Source: DASRQK01 sp964401685 (lineage in GTDB: Bacteria; Bacteroidota; Bacteroidia; Sphingobacteriales; Sphingobacteriaceae). Taken from it: a stretch of 35,025 nucleotides of DNA. Location: the NCBI GenBank assembly GCA_964401685.1, contig CAYNZH010000024.1, positions 1 to 35,025 of the forward strand, read 5' to 3'. The position numbers and the translations under genes are program-made. The number at the start of each line of letters is the position of its first letter. Positions within the stretch are counted from its first letter, which is position 1. Shown one piece after another: positions 7,489 to 16,412 of this stretch. The notes under the pieces were generated by a model. The model made no database searches. It was given only the letters and a program-made list of their open reading frames with translations, and was not told where the DNA came from.

Positions 7489-9756
7489 ATGACGTTTGAT
7501 ATCGATATGATTGAAAAGGTTTACGGCCGTTTTGGGGAGCGCATCACTGCTGCCCGCAATGTGGTTGGAAAGCCTTTGACTTTAACAGAGAAAATTTTAT
7601 ATGCCCACCTATGGGATGGAAATGCGCAAGAAGCATATGCGCGTGGCGAATCCTACGTGGATTTTGCCCCTGATAGGGTCGCAATGCAAGATGCTACAGC
7701 CCAAATGGCGTTGTTGCAATTTATGCAGGCCGGCAGACCGAAAGTAGCCGTTCCTTCTACGGTGCACTGTGATCACCTGATTCAAGCCAAAGTCGGTGCT
7801 GAGACGGATTTGGCTGTAGCCAATCAGGAGAGCAGCGAAGTGTTTGACTTCCTGGGTTCCGTTTCAAACAAGTACGGAATAGGATTCTGGAAACCAGGCG
7901 CTGGAATCATTCACCAAGTAGTTTTGGAAAATTATGCGTTCCCTGGTGGACTAATGATAGGAACAGACTCGCATACCGTCAACGCCGGTGGGCTAGGCAT
8001 GCTCGCAATAGGAGTCGGAGGTGCTGATGCCTGTGACGTGATGGCGGGATTGCCCTGGGAGCTGAAATTTCCAAAGCTGATCGGCATCAAACTGACTGGA
8101 AAGCTAAACGGTTGGACAGCTCCTAAAGATGTCATCTTGAAAGTAGCAGGAATTCTCACCGTTAAAGGGGGTACTGGCGCTGTAGTCGAATATTTTGGCG
8201 AAGGAGCCGAAGCCCTGTCAGCGACAGGTAAGGGAACTATTTGTAATATGGGGGCCGAAATCGGTGCGACGACTTCTACCTTTGGCTATGACGATTCTAT
8301 GGAACGTTACCTCCGTGCTACCGGACGAGCAGACGTTGCGGACGGTGCCAATGCGATTCGCGAACATTTGACAGCCGACCCCGAAGTCTACGCAGAACCT
8401 GAAAAGTACTTTGATCAAGTTATTGAAATAGATCTTTCGACACTCGAACCACATCTAAATGGACCTTTTACTCCGGATTTGGCAACGCCAGTATCACAAA
8501 TGAAAGAGGATGCCGCTAAGCACGGTTGGCCGCTGAAAGTCGAATGGGGATTGATCGGTTCATGCACGAACTCCTCGTACGAGGATTTGTCCAGGGCCGC
8601 TTCTATCGCCAAACAGGCTGTTGAAAAAGGACTCACCACAAAAGCTGAATTTGGGATCAACCCAGGCTCAGAGCAAGTACGATACACCGCTGACAGAGAC
8701 GGTCTTTTGTCGACATTTGAGGACCTTAATGCGACTCTATTTACCAATGCCTGTGGACCTTGTATAGGCATGTGGGACAGGGTAGGTGCAGAGAAGCAAG
8801 AGAAAAACACGATTGTGCATTCGTTCAACCGCAACTTTGCCAAGAGAGCAGACGGGAATCCCAATACTTATGCTTTTGTCGCTTCCCCAGAAATGGTCGC
8901 TGCGATTGCGATCGCCGGTGATCTGTCATTCAATCCGCTCACAGACTCCCTGATAAATAACAAAGGCGAGGAAGTGCGACTGGATCCGCCAACAGGCGAT
9001 GAGTTACCGGAAAAAGGATTTGATGTTGAGGATGCGGGTTACCAAGCCCCTGCTGCAGACGGCACTGAAGTTCAAGTAATCGTGTCTCCAGACTCCAGCC
9101 GCCTTCAGCTGCTAGAACCATTTGCTCCATGGGAAGGTACAGATCTTCACGGCCTGAAACTCCTCATCAAAGCAAAAGGCAAATGTACTACGGACCACAT
9201 TTCTATGGCAGGACCCTGGTTGAGATACCGAGGCCATTTGGACAACATTTCCAACAACCTACTGATCGGAGCTGTCAATTACTTTAACGACAAGACAGAC
9301 TATGTCAAAAATCAATTGACCGGAACCTATGGACCAGTACCCGCGACTCAGCGCGCCTATAAGGCAGCCGGAGTAGGAACAATTGTTGTCGGTGATGAAA
9401 ATTATGGAGAAGGATCGTCCAGAGAGCACGCTGCGATGGAGCCTCGTCATTTGGGTGTCCGTGCCGTTTTGGTGAAATCCTTCGCCAGAATTCACGAGAC
9501 TAACCTTAAAAAGCAGGGTATGCTTGCGCTAACCTTCGCAAATAAAGATGATTTTGATAAAATCCGTGAGGACGACGATATATCAATCCTTGGTCTAACC
9601 TCCTTTGCGCCAGGCCAGCCACTGACTGTCGTGTTGCGTCACGAGGACGGATCATCCGACGAAATATTAGTCAACCACAGTTTCAATGCTCAGCAGATCG
9701 AATGGTTTAAAGCCGGAGCAGCCTTGAACATTATTCGTCAATCGGTGAGTGCTTGA
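7489..9756 (+). CDS. acn: Aconitate hydratase
   Basis: This 755-residue cytoplasmic [4Fe-4S] enzyme interconverts citrate and isocitrate in the TCA cycle. The three cluster ligands are visible: Cys359 in G-S-C-T-N-S, and Cys422 and Cys425 in N-A-C-G-P-C-I-G. The N-terminal domain contains D-S-H-T-V-N and G-V-G-G-A-D. The C-terminal swivel domain has T-T-D-H-I-S-M-A-G-P and the substrate-binding stretch Y-G-E-G-S-S-R-E-H-A. Length and order match the mitochondrial-type aconitase common in Bacteroidota rather than the roughly 890-residue AcnA or the AcnB form. It follows rpe after 13 bp and ends before a strong terminator at 9804. Confidence 0.96.
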   Translation: MTFDIDMIEKVYGRFGERITAARNVVGKPLTLTEKILYAHLWDGNAQEAYARGESYVDFAPDRVAMQDATAQMALLQFMQAGRPKVAVPSTVHCDHLIQAKVGAETDLAVANQESSEVFDFLGSVSNKYGIGFWKPGAGIIHQVVLENYAFPGGLMIGTDSHTVNAGGLGMLAIGVGGADACDVMAGLPWELKFPKLIGIKLTGKLNGWTAPKDVILKVAGILTVKGGTGAVVEYFGEGAEALSATGKGTICNMGAEIGATTSTFGYDDSMERYLRATGRADVADGANAIREHLTADPEVYAEPEKYFDQVIEIDLSTLEPHLNGPFTPDLATPVSQMKEDAAKHGWPLKVEWGLIGSCTNSSYEDLSRAASIAKQAVEKGLTTKAEFGINPGSEQVRYTADRDGLLSTFEDLNATLFTNACGPCIGMWDRVGAEKQEKNTIVHSFNRNFAKRADGNPNTYAFVASPEMVAAIAIAGDLSFNPLTDSLINNKGEEVRLDPPTGDELPEKGFDVEDAGYQAPAADGTEVQVIVSPDSSRLQLLEPFAPWEGTDLHGLKLLIKAKGKCTTDHISMAGPWLRYRGHLDNISNNLLIGAVNYFNDKTDYVKNQLTGTYGPVPATQRAYKAAGVGTIVVGDENYGEGSSREHAAMEPRHLGVRAVLVKSFARIHETNLKKQGMLALTFANKDDFDKIREDDDISILGLTSFAPGQPLTVVLRHEDGSSDEILVNHSFNAQQIEWFKAGAALNIIRQSVSA

Positions 9757-9803
9757 ACCGAACGCTAATCTCAGTTTTCTGTAAACAAGCGTATAAATTC
9801 AGA

Positions 9804-9845
9804 AGAAGGTGTCCTAGCCAAAGTGCAGGGCACCTTCTTTTTTTT
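9804..9845 (+). terminator. Rho-independent terminator after acn
   Basis: AGAAGGTGTCC pairs with GGGCACCTTCT (11 bp, one G-U pair) around a 13-nt loop and is followed by eight T. There is no matching A-tract on the left arm, so it works for the plus-strand rpe-acn unit and not for the minus-strand peptidase gene that ends at 9857. Confidence 0.88.
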
Positions 9846-9856
9846 CAGACTTTTAT

Positions 9857-10741
9857 TTATTTAGCGGAGTCAACCGCCTTTGAAAAGTCCAGGATGCTAC
9901 GCACGGCCTGGTAGAAGAAGCGCGGTTGAATGTTCTCGAAGGTATCGTTTGGTGTATGATAATCCGGATGATCCTCCACGCCAAAATAGATAAATGGTAC
10001 GCCCGCCCTGAAAAACGCGCCCTGATCGCTTTGCATAGTCCAATCATTCCTGCCTGTCCCCGGGACATCATAACCACGCACCAAAGTGATCATCTCGTTT
10101 TGCACGCCGTCCACGAAAGGAATTAAATGGGGGTGATGATGGGTTCCTGAGGCAACCAAACGATTTTCGTCATTCCTGCTAACCATGTCCATATTGATAT
10201 TCAAGAGAACTTTATCCAAAGGCACCGGTGGATTTGCCACAAAGGCTCGAGCGCCTCTCAAGCCCATCTCCTCAGCGTCGAATGAAACAAAAATCATCGT
10301 ATGCTCCGGCGGGTGCGCCGCGAAATACTCCGCAAGAGCAAGTAGGGCGACTGCTCCACTCGCGTTATCATCAGCTCCGTAATTTATTTGTCCGTTGCGA
10401 ATGCCAATATGGTCATAATGCCCCGAAAACACAATGGCTTTGTCGGACGATTTGCCAGGGATGTACCCAATAAGATTCTGCCCTATTAGGCTATCTCTGA
10501 CTTCGAAGGTGTGGATATAACTATCACCAAAAGTCTGAAGACCCAGTGACGAAAATCGCTCCACGATAAAATTGAGCGCTTTCTGATGACCTGCAGATCC
10601 CGGCCGTCTACCCTCAAAATCTGCGCTTGACATGATTTTGATATCATTGAGCAATTTTGCACTATCGATCTGTGCCTGTGCTTGACTCTGAATGAGAAAT
10701 AAAGCACAAAATGTAAACAATAAAATTCTTGGCTTCCACAT
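9857..10741 (-). CDS. Exported M28-family zinc aminopeptidase
   Basis: This 294-residue protein carries a signal peptide (M-W-K-P-R, hydrophobic core, A-Q-A-Q near residue 24), so it acts in the periplasm or outside the cell. M28 metal ligands appear in the expected order: His108 in G-H-Y-D-H, Asp124 in G-A-D-D-N-A-S-G, catalytic Glu157 and zinc ligand Glu158 in D-A-E-E-M-G, Asp185 in N-M-D-M-V, and His262 in D-Y-H-T-P-N-D. A complete di-zinc site means it should be active on peptide N-termini, though some M28 relatives are glutaminyl cyclases. It is the last gene of a probable minus-strand unit that starts with arginine decarboxylase, 38 bp after the unknown membrane protein. That gap is large enough for a separate promoter, but I see none. 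Confidence 0.92.
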   Translation of the reverse strand: MWKPRILLFTFCALFLIQSQAQAQIDSAKLLNDIKIMSSADFEGRRPGSAGHQKALNFIVERFSSLGLQTFGDSYIHTFEVRDSLIGQNLIGYIPGKSSDKAIVFSGHYDHIGIRNGQINYGADDNASGAVALLALAEYFAAHPPEHTMIFVSFDAEEMGLRGARAFVANPPVPLDKVLLNINMDMVSRNDENRLVASGTHHHPHLIPFVDGVQNEMITLVRGYDVPGTGRNDWTMQSDQGAFFRAGVPFIYFGVEDHPDYHTPNDTFENIQPRFFYQAVRSILDFSKAVDSAK

Positions 10742-10779
10742 AATTAGTAAGTATTTAAGTCCAAATCTAAGGAATAATT

Positions 10780-11211
10780 TTAGCTTTCGCTCAACTGAAC
10801 CGGAGTTTTCCGACGTTTAGCAAAAATGAAAAAAAAGCAGCTCACAAACCAGGATGCCCAAAATAAATAAACTCCCGCGGGAAAATTGCCTCTTAAATAT
10901 TTGTGGCTCGTCGTCGTCAGATCCAGATACGTCCAGTAGCACCCCAAAATTCCGGTCAAAAGGACAAATAGGGTTACAAAAAACGAAATCCAGTAGGGGA
11001 GTAGGCGCCTGTTGATCCAAAGAACCAATACGACCACAAGTTGTACGGAGAACGCAAGAATTGCAGTTTGCCACCATACGCTCAAAATAGTATAATCCCG
11101 GTAAAGGAAGCGAATGCCCAACTTTCCTACCCAGGACATTTGAGAAATAAGCACAGCAGCGATTGTCGACAAAAGCGCTTGAAAAACGATTAAAATCCCC
11201 AGGCCTTTCAT
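10780..11211 (-). CDS. Hypothetical four-helix membrane protein
   Basis: I do not recognise a family for this 143-residue protein. It has four likely transmembrane helices: residues about 5-25, 43-65, 72-93 and about 112-130. The second and third are separated by a short basic loop (W-I-N-R-R), and a basic tail (A-K-R-R-K) at the end would lie in the cytoplasm. Aromatic residues are common near the helix ends, as in many small inner-membrane proteins. Its ATG overlaps the stop of the upstream lipoprotein gene (ATGA, 11208-11211), which strongly suggests translational coupling and a shared role. No catalytic or binding motif is visible. Confidence 0.75.
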   Translation of the reverse strand: MKGLGILIVFQALLSTIAAVLISQMSWVGKLGIRFLYRDYTILSVWWQTAILAFSVQLVVVLVLWINRRLLPYWISFFVTLFVLLTGILGCYWTYLDLTTTSHKYLRGNFPAGVYLFWASWFVSCFFFIFAKRRKTPVQLSES

Positions 11212-11783
11212 TTGGTTATACGCCAGCCAGAAGCATCGTCAAACCTAAATTGATAGGTTTTCTTGATAAAAGAGGCATTATTCGAGACCGTCCTTTTCGC
11301 GAAATCGGCGAAATCTGTTTCCCGTCTGGTCAGCGTGACTGTGACTTTTGCCCTGTTTTTTCCAGTTTGTTCAATAAGCGGCTCATCATCGCGGTCCAGT
11401 TCATAGTAAAACGTTTGGACGGTAGCTTTCTTGTCGGTTTTTTCTATTACAAAGGGAATAGACTTTTCGGTCAAATGCACATTGTAAGATAGCGTTGTGT
11501 CCTTTGAAAGAAAGCGGCGTCTTTCCTTCTGCAGCTCCAGACGCACGTAGCCATAGGATTCGAGCAACTGGTAGGAAGCCAACAGGGTCGAATCTCGTCG
11601 CTGTTGAAAGCGCACCTCGCCGTAGTCCAGATCGGCGGTCTCGTAGACCGGATTGGATTCGAGGTGAAAGGCCACTTCATTGAGTGCAATCCTGCTATTG
11701 AGCGTTTTTTTATTCCCACAGGCGATCACAAGCGTTAGGCTCAATACCAATAAGCCCCCGTTGAAAAGAAATTTTGTATTCAT
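11208..11783 (-). CDS. Hypothetical lipoprotein
   Basis: This 191-residue protein begins with a lipoprotein signal: M-N-T-K, a hydrophobic stretch, and lipobox V-I-A-C with Cys22. I chose the ATG at 11783 over a TTG two codons upstream. The mature part is polar with no cysteine or obvious enzyme motif. It alternates short hydrophobic and charged stretches that would suit a beta-rich fold; a segment with S-Y-Q-L-L-E-S-Y-G-Y and K-K-T-Y-Q-F-R-F near the end is typical of such folds. It lies 21 bp after arginine decarboxylase and overlaps the next gene by 4 bp. I cannot assign a function. A role as an envelope partner of the coupled membrane protein is only an inference from the overlap. Confidence 0.75.
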   Translation of the reverse strand: MNTKFLFNGGLLVLSLTLVIACGNKKTLNSRIALNEVAFHLESNPVYETADLDYGEVRFQQRRDSTLLASYQLLESYGYVRLELQKERRRFLSKDTTLSYNVHLTEKSIPFVIEKTDKKATVQTFYYELDRDDEPLIEQTGKNRAKVTVTLTRRETDFADFAKRTVSNNASFIKKTYQFRFDDASGWRITK

Positions 11784-11804
11784 ATTCAAGTCGTATTACT
11801 CAGT

Positions 11805-13193
11805 TTAATAGCCTAAGAGTCTCAGCACCTGCTTACTGTTTTGCTCCTCACCGAAAACCTCAAAATTGAAAGTTTCGTCGCGGTTTCGCCTGATCAAAAC
11901 GTGTTTAGGCGACGGCAACAAGCAATGATGTATGCCTCCGTACCCGCTCAGAACCTCTTGATATGCACCCGTATGGAAGAACCCCAAGTACTGCACTTTC
12001 CGTGTTTTGGGCATAAAAACAGAGTTCATATGCGCCTCCTGACTGTAATAATCCTGCCCATCACAGGTAATTCCCCCGAGATTCACCCGCTCGTATTCAG
12101 AATCCCAGTTATTAATAGGCAACAAAATATATTTTTGGTTGAGCGCCCATACGTCGGGGAGGTTCGTGATGAACGAGCCATCTAGCATAAGCCACTTCTC
12201 TCTATCGTTTTGCTGCTTGCGTCCCAGTACTTTGTACAAGATACCAGAGGCCTCAGCCACTGTATATTTTCCAAACTCGGTGATAATGTCCGGTTCCATA
12301 ACTTCATGCAAGGCACAGATCTGCTTGATGCGATTTACAATCTCGTTCACCATATATTCGTAGTCAAAATCATGCACCAGTGAGTCTTTGAACGGCATTC
12401 CCCCGCCAATATCCAAGGTATCCAGGTCCGGATTTATTTTCTTGAATTTACAATAAAGAGTCACATACTTCTCCAGTTCGTTCCAATAATAAGGTGTATC
12501 TGAAATTCCCGAATTGATAAAGAAATGCAGAAGTTTAACCTTAAAATTCGGATTGGGAACTACTTTCGTATTGTAAAAATCCAGAACATCTTCAAGTCTG
12601 ATTCCTAATCTTGAGGTGTAAAATTGGGAGTCTGGCTGCTCTTCCGCAGCAATTCTAATTCCAAGGCTACAAGGCTCGTCAAGTTCCACTTCATCATCAA
12701 AAAGATTGAATTCCTCCTTGTTGTCAAGGACGGGGATGATGTTTTTATAGCCATCATGGAGCATATCGATGATGTACTGCTTGTATTGATAGGTCTTGAA
12801 ACCATTGCAGATCACGGTGATATCCTTAGTCACTTTGCCCTTTTTTTCCAAAGCATCAATCATAGGCATGTCGAAAGCCGAAGATGTCTCTAAGTGGATG
12901 TCATTTTTGAGCGCTTCTTCTACAATATGTTTGAAATGCGAGCTTTTCGTGCAATAACAATACTTATAGGAACCCCGGTAGTTGTGTTTCAATATTGCCG
13001 TCTGAAACAGTATTTTAGCCTGCTGAATTTTTTTACTAATAATCGGCAAATAGGTGAATCGCAGTGGAGTACCATAAGTTTCTATCATTTCCATCAGATT
13101 CAGGTCATGAAAGTACAATTCATCGTCAATGATGTCAAAACCCTCCTGAGGGAAACCCACTGAGAGGTCAAGGAATTCCTGATAACTTTGCAT
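11805..13193 (-). CDS. Arginine decarboxylase, type III PLP fold (Bacteroidota form)
   Basis: This cytoplasmic PLP enzyme of 462 residues resembles the Bacteroidota arginine/ornithine decarboxylase-like proteins with an alanine-racemase-type barrel. The likely PLP lysine is Lys83 in Y-C-Y-C-T-K-S-S-H, in the position of the Y-x-x-K motif of fold III enzymes. The phosphate-binding glycines appear as D-I-G-G-G-M-P-F, and a C-terminal beta domain ends the protein. The product would be agmatine, feeding polyamine synthesis. I chose the ATG at 13193 because homologues begin a few residues before the Y-x-x-L stretch; the ATG at 13202 is nearly as good, and the extended frame to 13271 would run through the promoter. 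Substrate choice (arginine, ornithine or a carboxy-polyamine) is not settled by sequence. It heads a probable four-gene unit. Confidence 0.85.
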   Translation of the reverse strand: MQSYQEFLDLSVGFPQEGFDIIDDELYFHDLNLMEMIETYGTPLRFTYLPIISKKIQQAKILFQTAILKHNYRGSYKYCYCTKSSHFKHIVEEALKNDIHLETSSAFDMPMIDALEKKGKVTKDITVICNGFKTYQYKQYIIDMLHDGYKNIIPVLDNKEEFNLFDDEVELDEPCSLGIRIAAEEQPDSQFYTSRLGIRLEDVLDFYNTKVVPNPNFKVKLLHFFINSGISDTPYYWNELEKYVTLYCKFKKINPDLDTLDIGGGMPFKDSLVHDFDYEYMVNEIVNRIKQICALHEVMEPDIITEFGKYTVAEASGILYKVLGRKQQNDREKWLMLDGSFITNLPDVWALNQKYILLPINNWDSEYERVNLGGITCDGQDYYSQEAHMNSVFMPKTRKVQYLGFFHTGAYQEVLSGYGGIHHCLLPSPKHVLIRRNRDETFNFEVFGEEQNSKQVLRLLGY

Positions 13194-13268
13194 TTTAATC
13201 ATTTCTGCTTTAATAATTACAATTATTGTGCTAAACTTGCAGATAATTTCGTGTTTTATCTTTAGTGG

Positions 13269-13276
13269 CAAAGATA
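13269..13276 (-). promoter_or_regulatory. Candidate -7 promoter element for the arginine decarboxylase unit
   Basis: Minus-strand TATCTTTG fits TAnnTTTG exactly, 75 bp upstream of the chosen ATG, inside the 171-bp region shared with argS. No -33 TTTG is at the expected distance, so the call is tentative. No equivalent element was found for argS on the plus strand. Confidence 0.35.
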
Positions 13277-13364
13277 GACTTTAGGTATGATAACGTGAAT
13301 ACCATCCACGATAAATTTACTTTTAAAGCACAAACAAGAATCTATTTGATTATTAACAGCTTAG

Positions 13365-15164
13365 ATGAACAATAGTTTACATAAACGTCTGATTGCACAG
13401 ACCATAGCGGCAGTGAGGTCACTTTATGATGCGCAAATCGGAGAGAATCAGCTCGCTATACAAGAAACGCGCAAGGAATTTGAGGGGCAAGTCACCTTGG
13501 TAGTTTTTCCTATTACTAAGTTTTCTAAAAAATCTCCAGAGATGACCGCTGCTGAAGTGGGTGCGTATCTGAAAGAGCATATTGCCGATATTGCCTCATT
13601 TAATGTAGTCAAGGGCTTCTTAAATATTTCCCTCAAGCATGAATATTGGCTAAATCTTCTCGAGAATGACATTCTAAAGAAGCAATTCGGCTCCTTTCCA
13701 GCCAACGGAAAGAAAATTATGGTCGAATACTCCTCGCCCAACACCAACAAACCGCTGCACCTGGGTCATATACGGAACAATTTACTCGGATACTCGGTTG
13801 CGGAAATTTTGGCTGCCAATGGCTTCGATGTGATTAAGACCAATCTGGTCAACGACAGGGGAATCCATATTTGCAAATCCATGCTTGCCTGGCAAAGATT
13901 TGGCCAGGGTGAAACTCCGCAAAGCACTGGATTGAAAGGCGATCACTTGGTGGGTAGGTACTACGTGGTTTTTGACCAGCAGTACAAAGCCGAAATTCAG
14001 CAATTGGTCCAACAGGGGCAGAGTGAGGAAGAAGCAAAGAGAAACGCACCTTCTATTCTAGCGGCTCAGGAAATGCTCCAGAAATGGGAGGCTGGGGATC
14101 CTCAAGTTTTAAATCTTTGGAAAACAATGAATTCCTGGGTCTACGAAGGATTCGAGGAAACATACCGTCGCCTCGGGGTAGATTTTCACAAATTCTACTA
14201 CGAATCCGACACGTTCCTCCTGGGCAAAGACATCGTGGCGGAAGGCTTGGAATCTGGCGTCTTTTTTAAGAAGGAAGACGGCTCAGTGTGGATAGATCTA
14301 ACCGACGAAGGATTGGATCAGAAATTGATTCTTCGCGCGGATGGAACTTCCGTATACATTACCCAAGATATGGGGACAGCTCAGCTCAAGCACGATGATT
14401 TCCAGATGGATGAGTCGATTTATGTCGTAGGCAATGAGCAGGACTATCATTTCAAAGTGCTCTTTCTGATAATGAAAAAGTTGGGAAGGAAATGGGCTGA
14501 AGGCTTATACCATCTTTCCTATGGAATGGTGGATCTGCCCACCGGGAAGATGAAATCCCGTGAAGGTACAGTGGTCGACGCCGATGACCTCATGGAAGAA
14601 ATGTTTGCCACAGCGAAGCAACGTACCGAAGAACTAGGCAAGACTGATCACCTGCCCGAAGCGGACAAACGTTTACTTTACGAGATGATCGGCATGGGTG
14701 CTTTAAAGTACTTTTTGTTGAAGGTGGAACCCAAAAAGCGACTTCTTTTCGATCCCAAGGAATCTATCGATTTCCAAGGACACACGGGTCCGTTTATACA
14801 ATACACGCATGCGCGAATCAAATCCGTCTTGCAAAAGGGCGGTTTGCAGGATACTAAAGACGATTATTCTCTTCCTTTGGGACGCCCGGAGGAGCTCACC
14901 CCGAATGAACTTGATCTTATCATGCAGCTGAACAACTACCCCCAGGTGCTGGCGGCATCGGCGCGCGAGTTCAGCCCTGCGACGTTGGCAAATTATGCTT
15001 TTGATCTCGCCAAATCTTATAATAAATTTTATCATGAAGAACCTATCCTTGTGGCCGAAACTGAGATGCTGAAGACATTCAGGCTAGCAATGTCTGCAGC
15101 AACTGCTCGGGTAATTGCAAAAAGTATGGGATTGTTGGGGATTTCGGTACCCGAACGTATGTAA
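13365..15164 (+). CDS. argS: Arginyl-tRNA synthetase
   Basis: ArgRS charges tRNA-Arg with arginine in the cytoplasm. The 599-residue class I synthetase has the N-terminal additional domain (residues about 1-110), then S-P-N-T-N-K-P-L-H-L-G-H-I-R-N-N with the HIGH motif at 132-135. The KMSK equivalent is K-M-K-S-R-E-G at 395-401. The Rossmann domain contains the H-x-S-Y-G-M-V segment. The C-terminal anticodon-binding helical domain includes N-Y-A-F-D-L-A-K-S-Y-N-K-F-Y and ends with the conserved G-L-L-G-I-x-x-P-E-R-M. It starts at the only suitable ATG, and the next gene starts 2 bp after its stop. Its divergent neighbour is arginine decarboxylase, so two enzymes that use arginine share one intergenic region. 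Confidence 0.97.
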   Translation: MNNSLHKRLIAQTIAAVRSLYDAQIGENQLAIQETRKEFEGQVTLVVFPITKFSKKSPEMTAAEVGAYLKEHIADIASFNVVKGFLNISLKHEYWLNLLENDILKKQFGSFPANGKKIMVEYSSPNTNKPLHLGHIRNNLLGYSVAEILAANGFDVIKTNLVNDRGIHICKSMLAWQRFGQGETPQSTGLKGDHLVGRYYVVFDQQYKAEIQQLVQQGQSEEEAKRNAPSILAAQEMLQKWEAGDPQVLNLWKTMNSWVYEGFEETYRRLGVDFHKFYYESDTFLLGKDIVAEGLESGVFFKKEDGSVWIDLTDEGLDQKLILRADGTSVYITQDMGTAQLKHDDFQMDESIYVVGNEQDYHFKVLFLIMKKLGRKWAEGLYHLSYGMVDLPTGKMKSREGTVVDADDLMEEMFATAKQRTEELGKTDHLPEADKRLLYEMIGMGALKYFLLKVEPKKRLLFDPKESIDFQGHTGPFIQYTHARIKSVLQKGGLQDTKDDYSLPLGRPEELTPNELDLIMQLNNYPQVLAASAREFSPATLANYAFDLAKSYNKFYHEEPILVAETEMLKTFRLAMSAATARVIAKSMGLLGISVPERM

Positions 15165-15166
15165 AA

Positions 15167-16393
15167 ATGAGAAACCACACAGCGCAATGGGATGCCGTAA
15201 TAGTGGGGGGAGGAGCCTGCGGACTGATGTGTGCTGTGCAGGCAGGTCTACTGGGAAAGCGGACACTGATTCTGGAGCGGAACGATAAACTAGGCGCAAA
15301 AATACTCATTTCGGGAGGCGGACGATGCAACTACACCAATCTCTATAGCACTAAGGATCAATTTATCACTGAGGACGCCGAATTTGCGCAAATTGTGTTT
15401 GAGCAGTGGACCGTCGCGGATACGATTAGATTTTTCGAACAAAAGGGTATCATAGGCCAGGAAAAGACCCTTGGTCAACTTTTCCCCCTCACCAATAAGG
15501 CAAGCGATGTGGTCGACGTATTTGTTCAGATGATGCGCCAGAGCTCTCAAGAGTTTAGGTTAAATGCTCTTGTGACGGACGTCACACTCGAACAATCCGG
15601 TGCTGACGCTGAGCAACATTTATACACCGTCCATTGGGAGGAACACGGGGAAGCAAAGCAAATTCGAACACCCAAAGTTGTCTTTGCATCGGGAGGATTG
15701 CCTGTTGCCAAAATGGGAGCGACGGATTTTGCGCTTCGCCAGGCGCGGAAATGGGGTATAAAGGTGGTTCCCACCGCTCCAGCCCTAGTACCTTTGGTGG
15801 TTACGGGAAAAGACGCTGACTGGTATGCCTCCCTGTCGGGTATTTCCGTCCGGGCCCGCGTCTCTAACAAAAGAATTTCATTTGAGGAGAACATTCTGTT
15901 CACGCATTGGGGGCTGAGTGGCCCGGCAATCTTACAGATATCGTCTTATTGGAGGGCCGGCGAAGAAATCCTCATCGATCTCTTGCCTGGCGTCGATCTC
16001 AAGAAGCTCATCCAGGCCGAAAGAGAAGCCGGTGGCCGGCTGATGGTCAAACAATTGCTTCAGGGCTATTTTTCCAAAAGACTTATAGATGCGCTCGCGC
16101 AGTTTTTGCCCCTAGACCGAAAAATAGCTTCGCTCAGCAAGACGGATGCGAAACTACTCGTGGAAACCCTGCATCAGTTTAGGGTGAAACCCGCAAGCGA
16201 TAAGGGCTACGACAAGGCGGAGGTCATGAGAGGAGGCGTTTCCACTGCTGATCTAAACCCGCAAACACTCGAAAGCATCCGCCGGCCCGGCCTTTTCTTT
16301 GGCGGCGAAGCTGTAGATATGACCGGATGGCTCGGCGGTTATAACTTCCAATGGGCTTGGGCCAGCGCAGCAGCTATTGCAAAAGCCATCTGA
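15167..16393 (+). CDS. BaiN/HI0933-family NAD(P)/FAD-dependent oxidoreductase
   Basis: This 408-residue cytoplasmic flavoprotein belongs to the HI0933/YhiN family. The N-terminal dinucleotide-binding loop G-G-G-A-C-G is at residues 14-19, followed by the acidic end of the second strand (L-I-L-E-R). The family hallmark G-A-K-I-L-I-S-G-G-G-R-C-N-Y-T-N is near 42-57. The C-terminus has G-E-A-V-D-M-T-G-W-L-G-G-Y-N-F-Q-W-A, which binds the FAD. The family has been linked to reduction of C=C bonds in bile-acid-like substrates (BaiN), but the physiological substrate in most bacteria is unknown. It is packed 2 bp after argS and 19 bp before a transporter, so it is probably in the same transcript. Confidence 0.92.
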   Translation: MRNHTAQWDAVIVGGGACGLMCAVQAGLLGKRTLILERNDKLGAKILISGGGRCNYTNLYSTKDQFITEDAEFAQIVFEQWTVADTIRFFEQKGIIGQEKTLGQLFPLTNKASDVVDVFVQMMRQSSQEFRLNALVTDVTLEQSGADAEQHLYTVHWEEHGEAKQIRTPKVVFASGGLPVAKMGATDFALRQARKWGIKVVPTAPALVPLVVTGKDADWYASLSGISVRARVSNKRISFEENILFTHWGLSGPAILQISSYWRAGEEILIDLLPGVDLKKLIQAEREAGGRLMVKQLLQGYFSKRLIDALAQFLPLDRKIASLSKTDAKLLVETLHQFRVKPASDKGYDKAEVMRGGVSTADLNPQTLESIRRPGLFFGGEAVDMTGWLGGYNFQWAWASAAAIAKAI

Positions 16394-16412
16394 ACTATAT
16401 ACTTTCGTTTCC

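Noticed and set aside
8415..8864. Long minus-strand open frame (149 codons) inside aconitase
   Set aside because: It lies fully antisense to a highly conserved enzyme and its translation shows no domain or signal; it is a codon-bias shadow.
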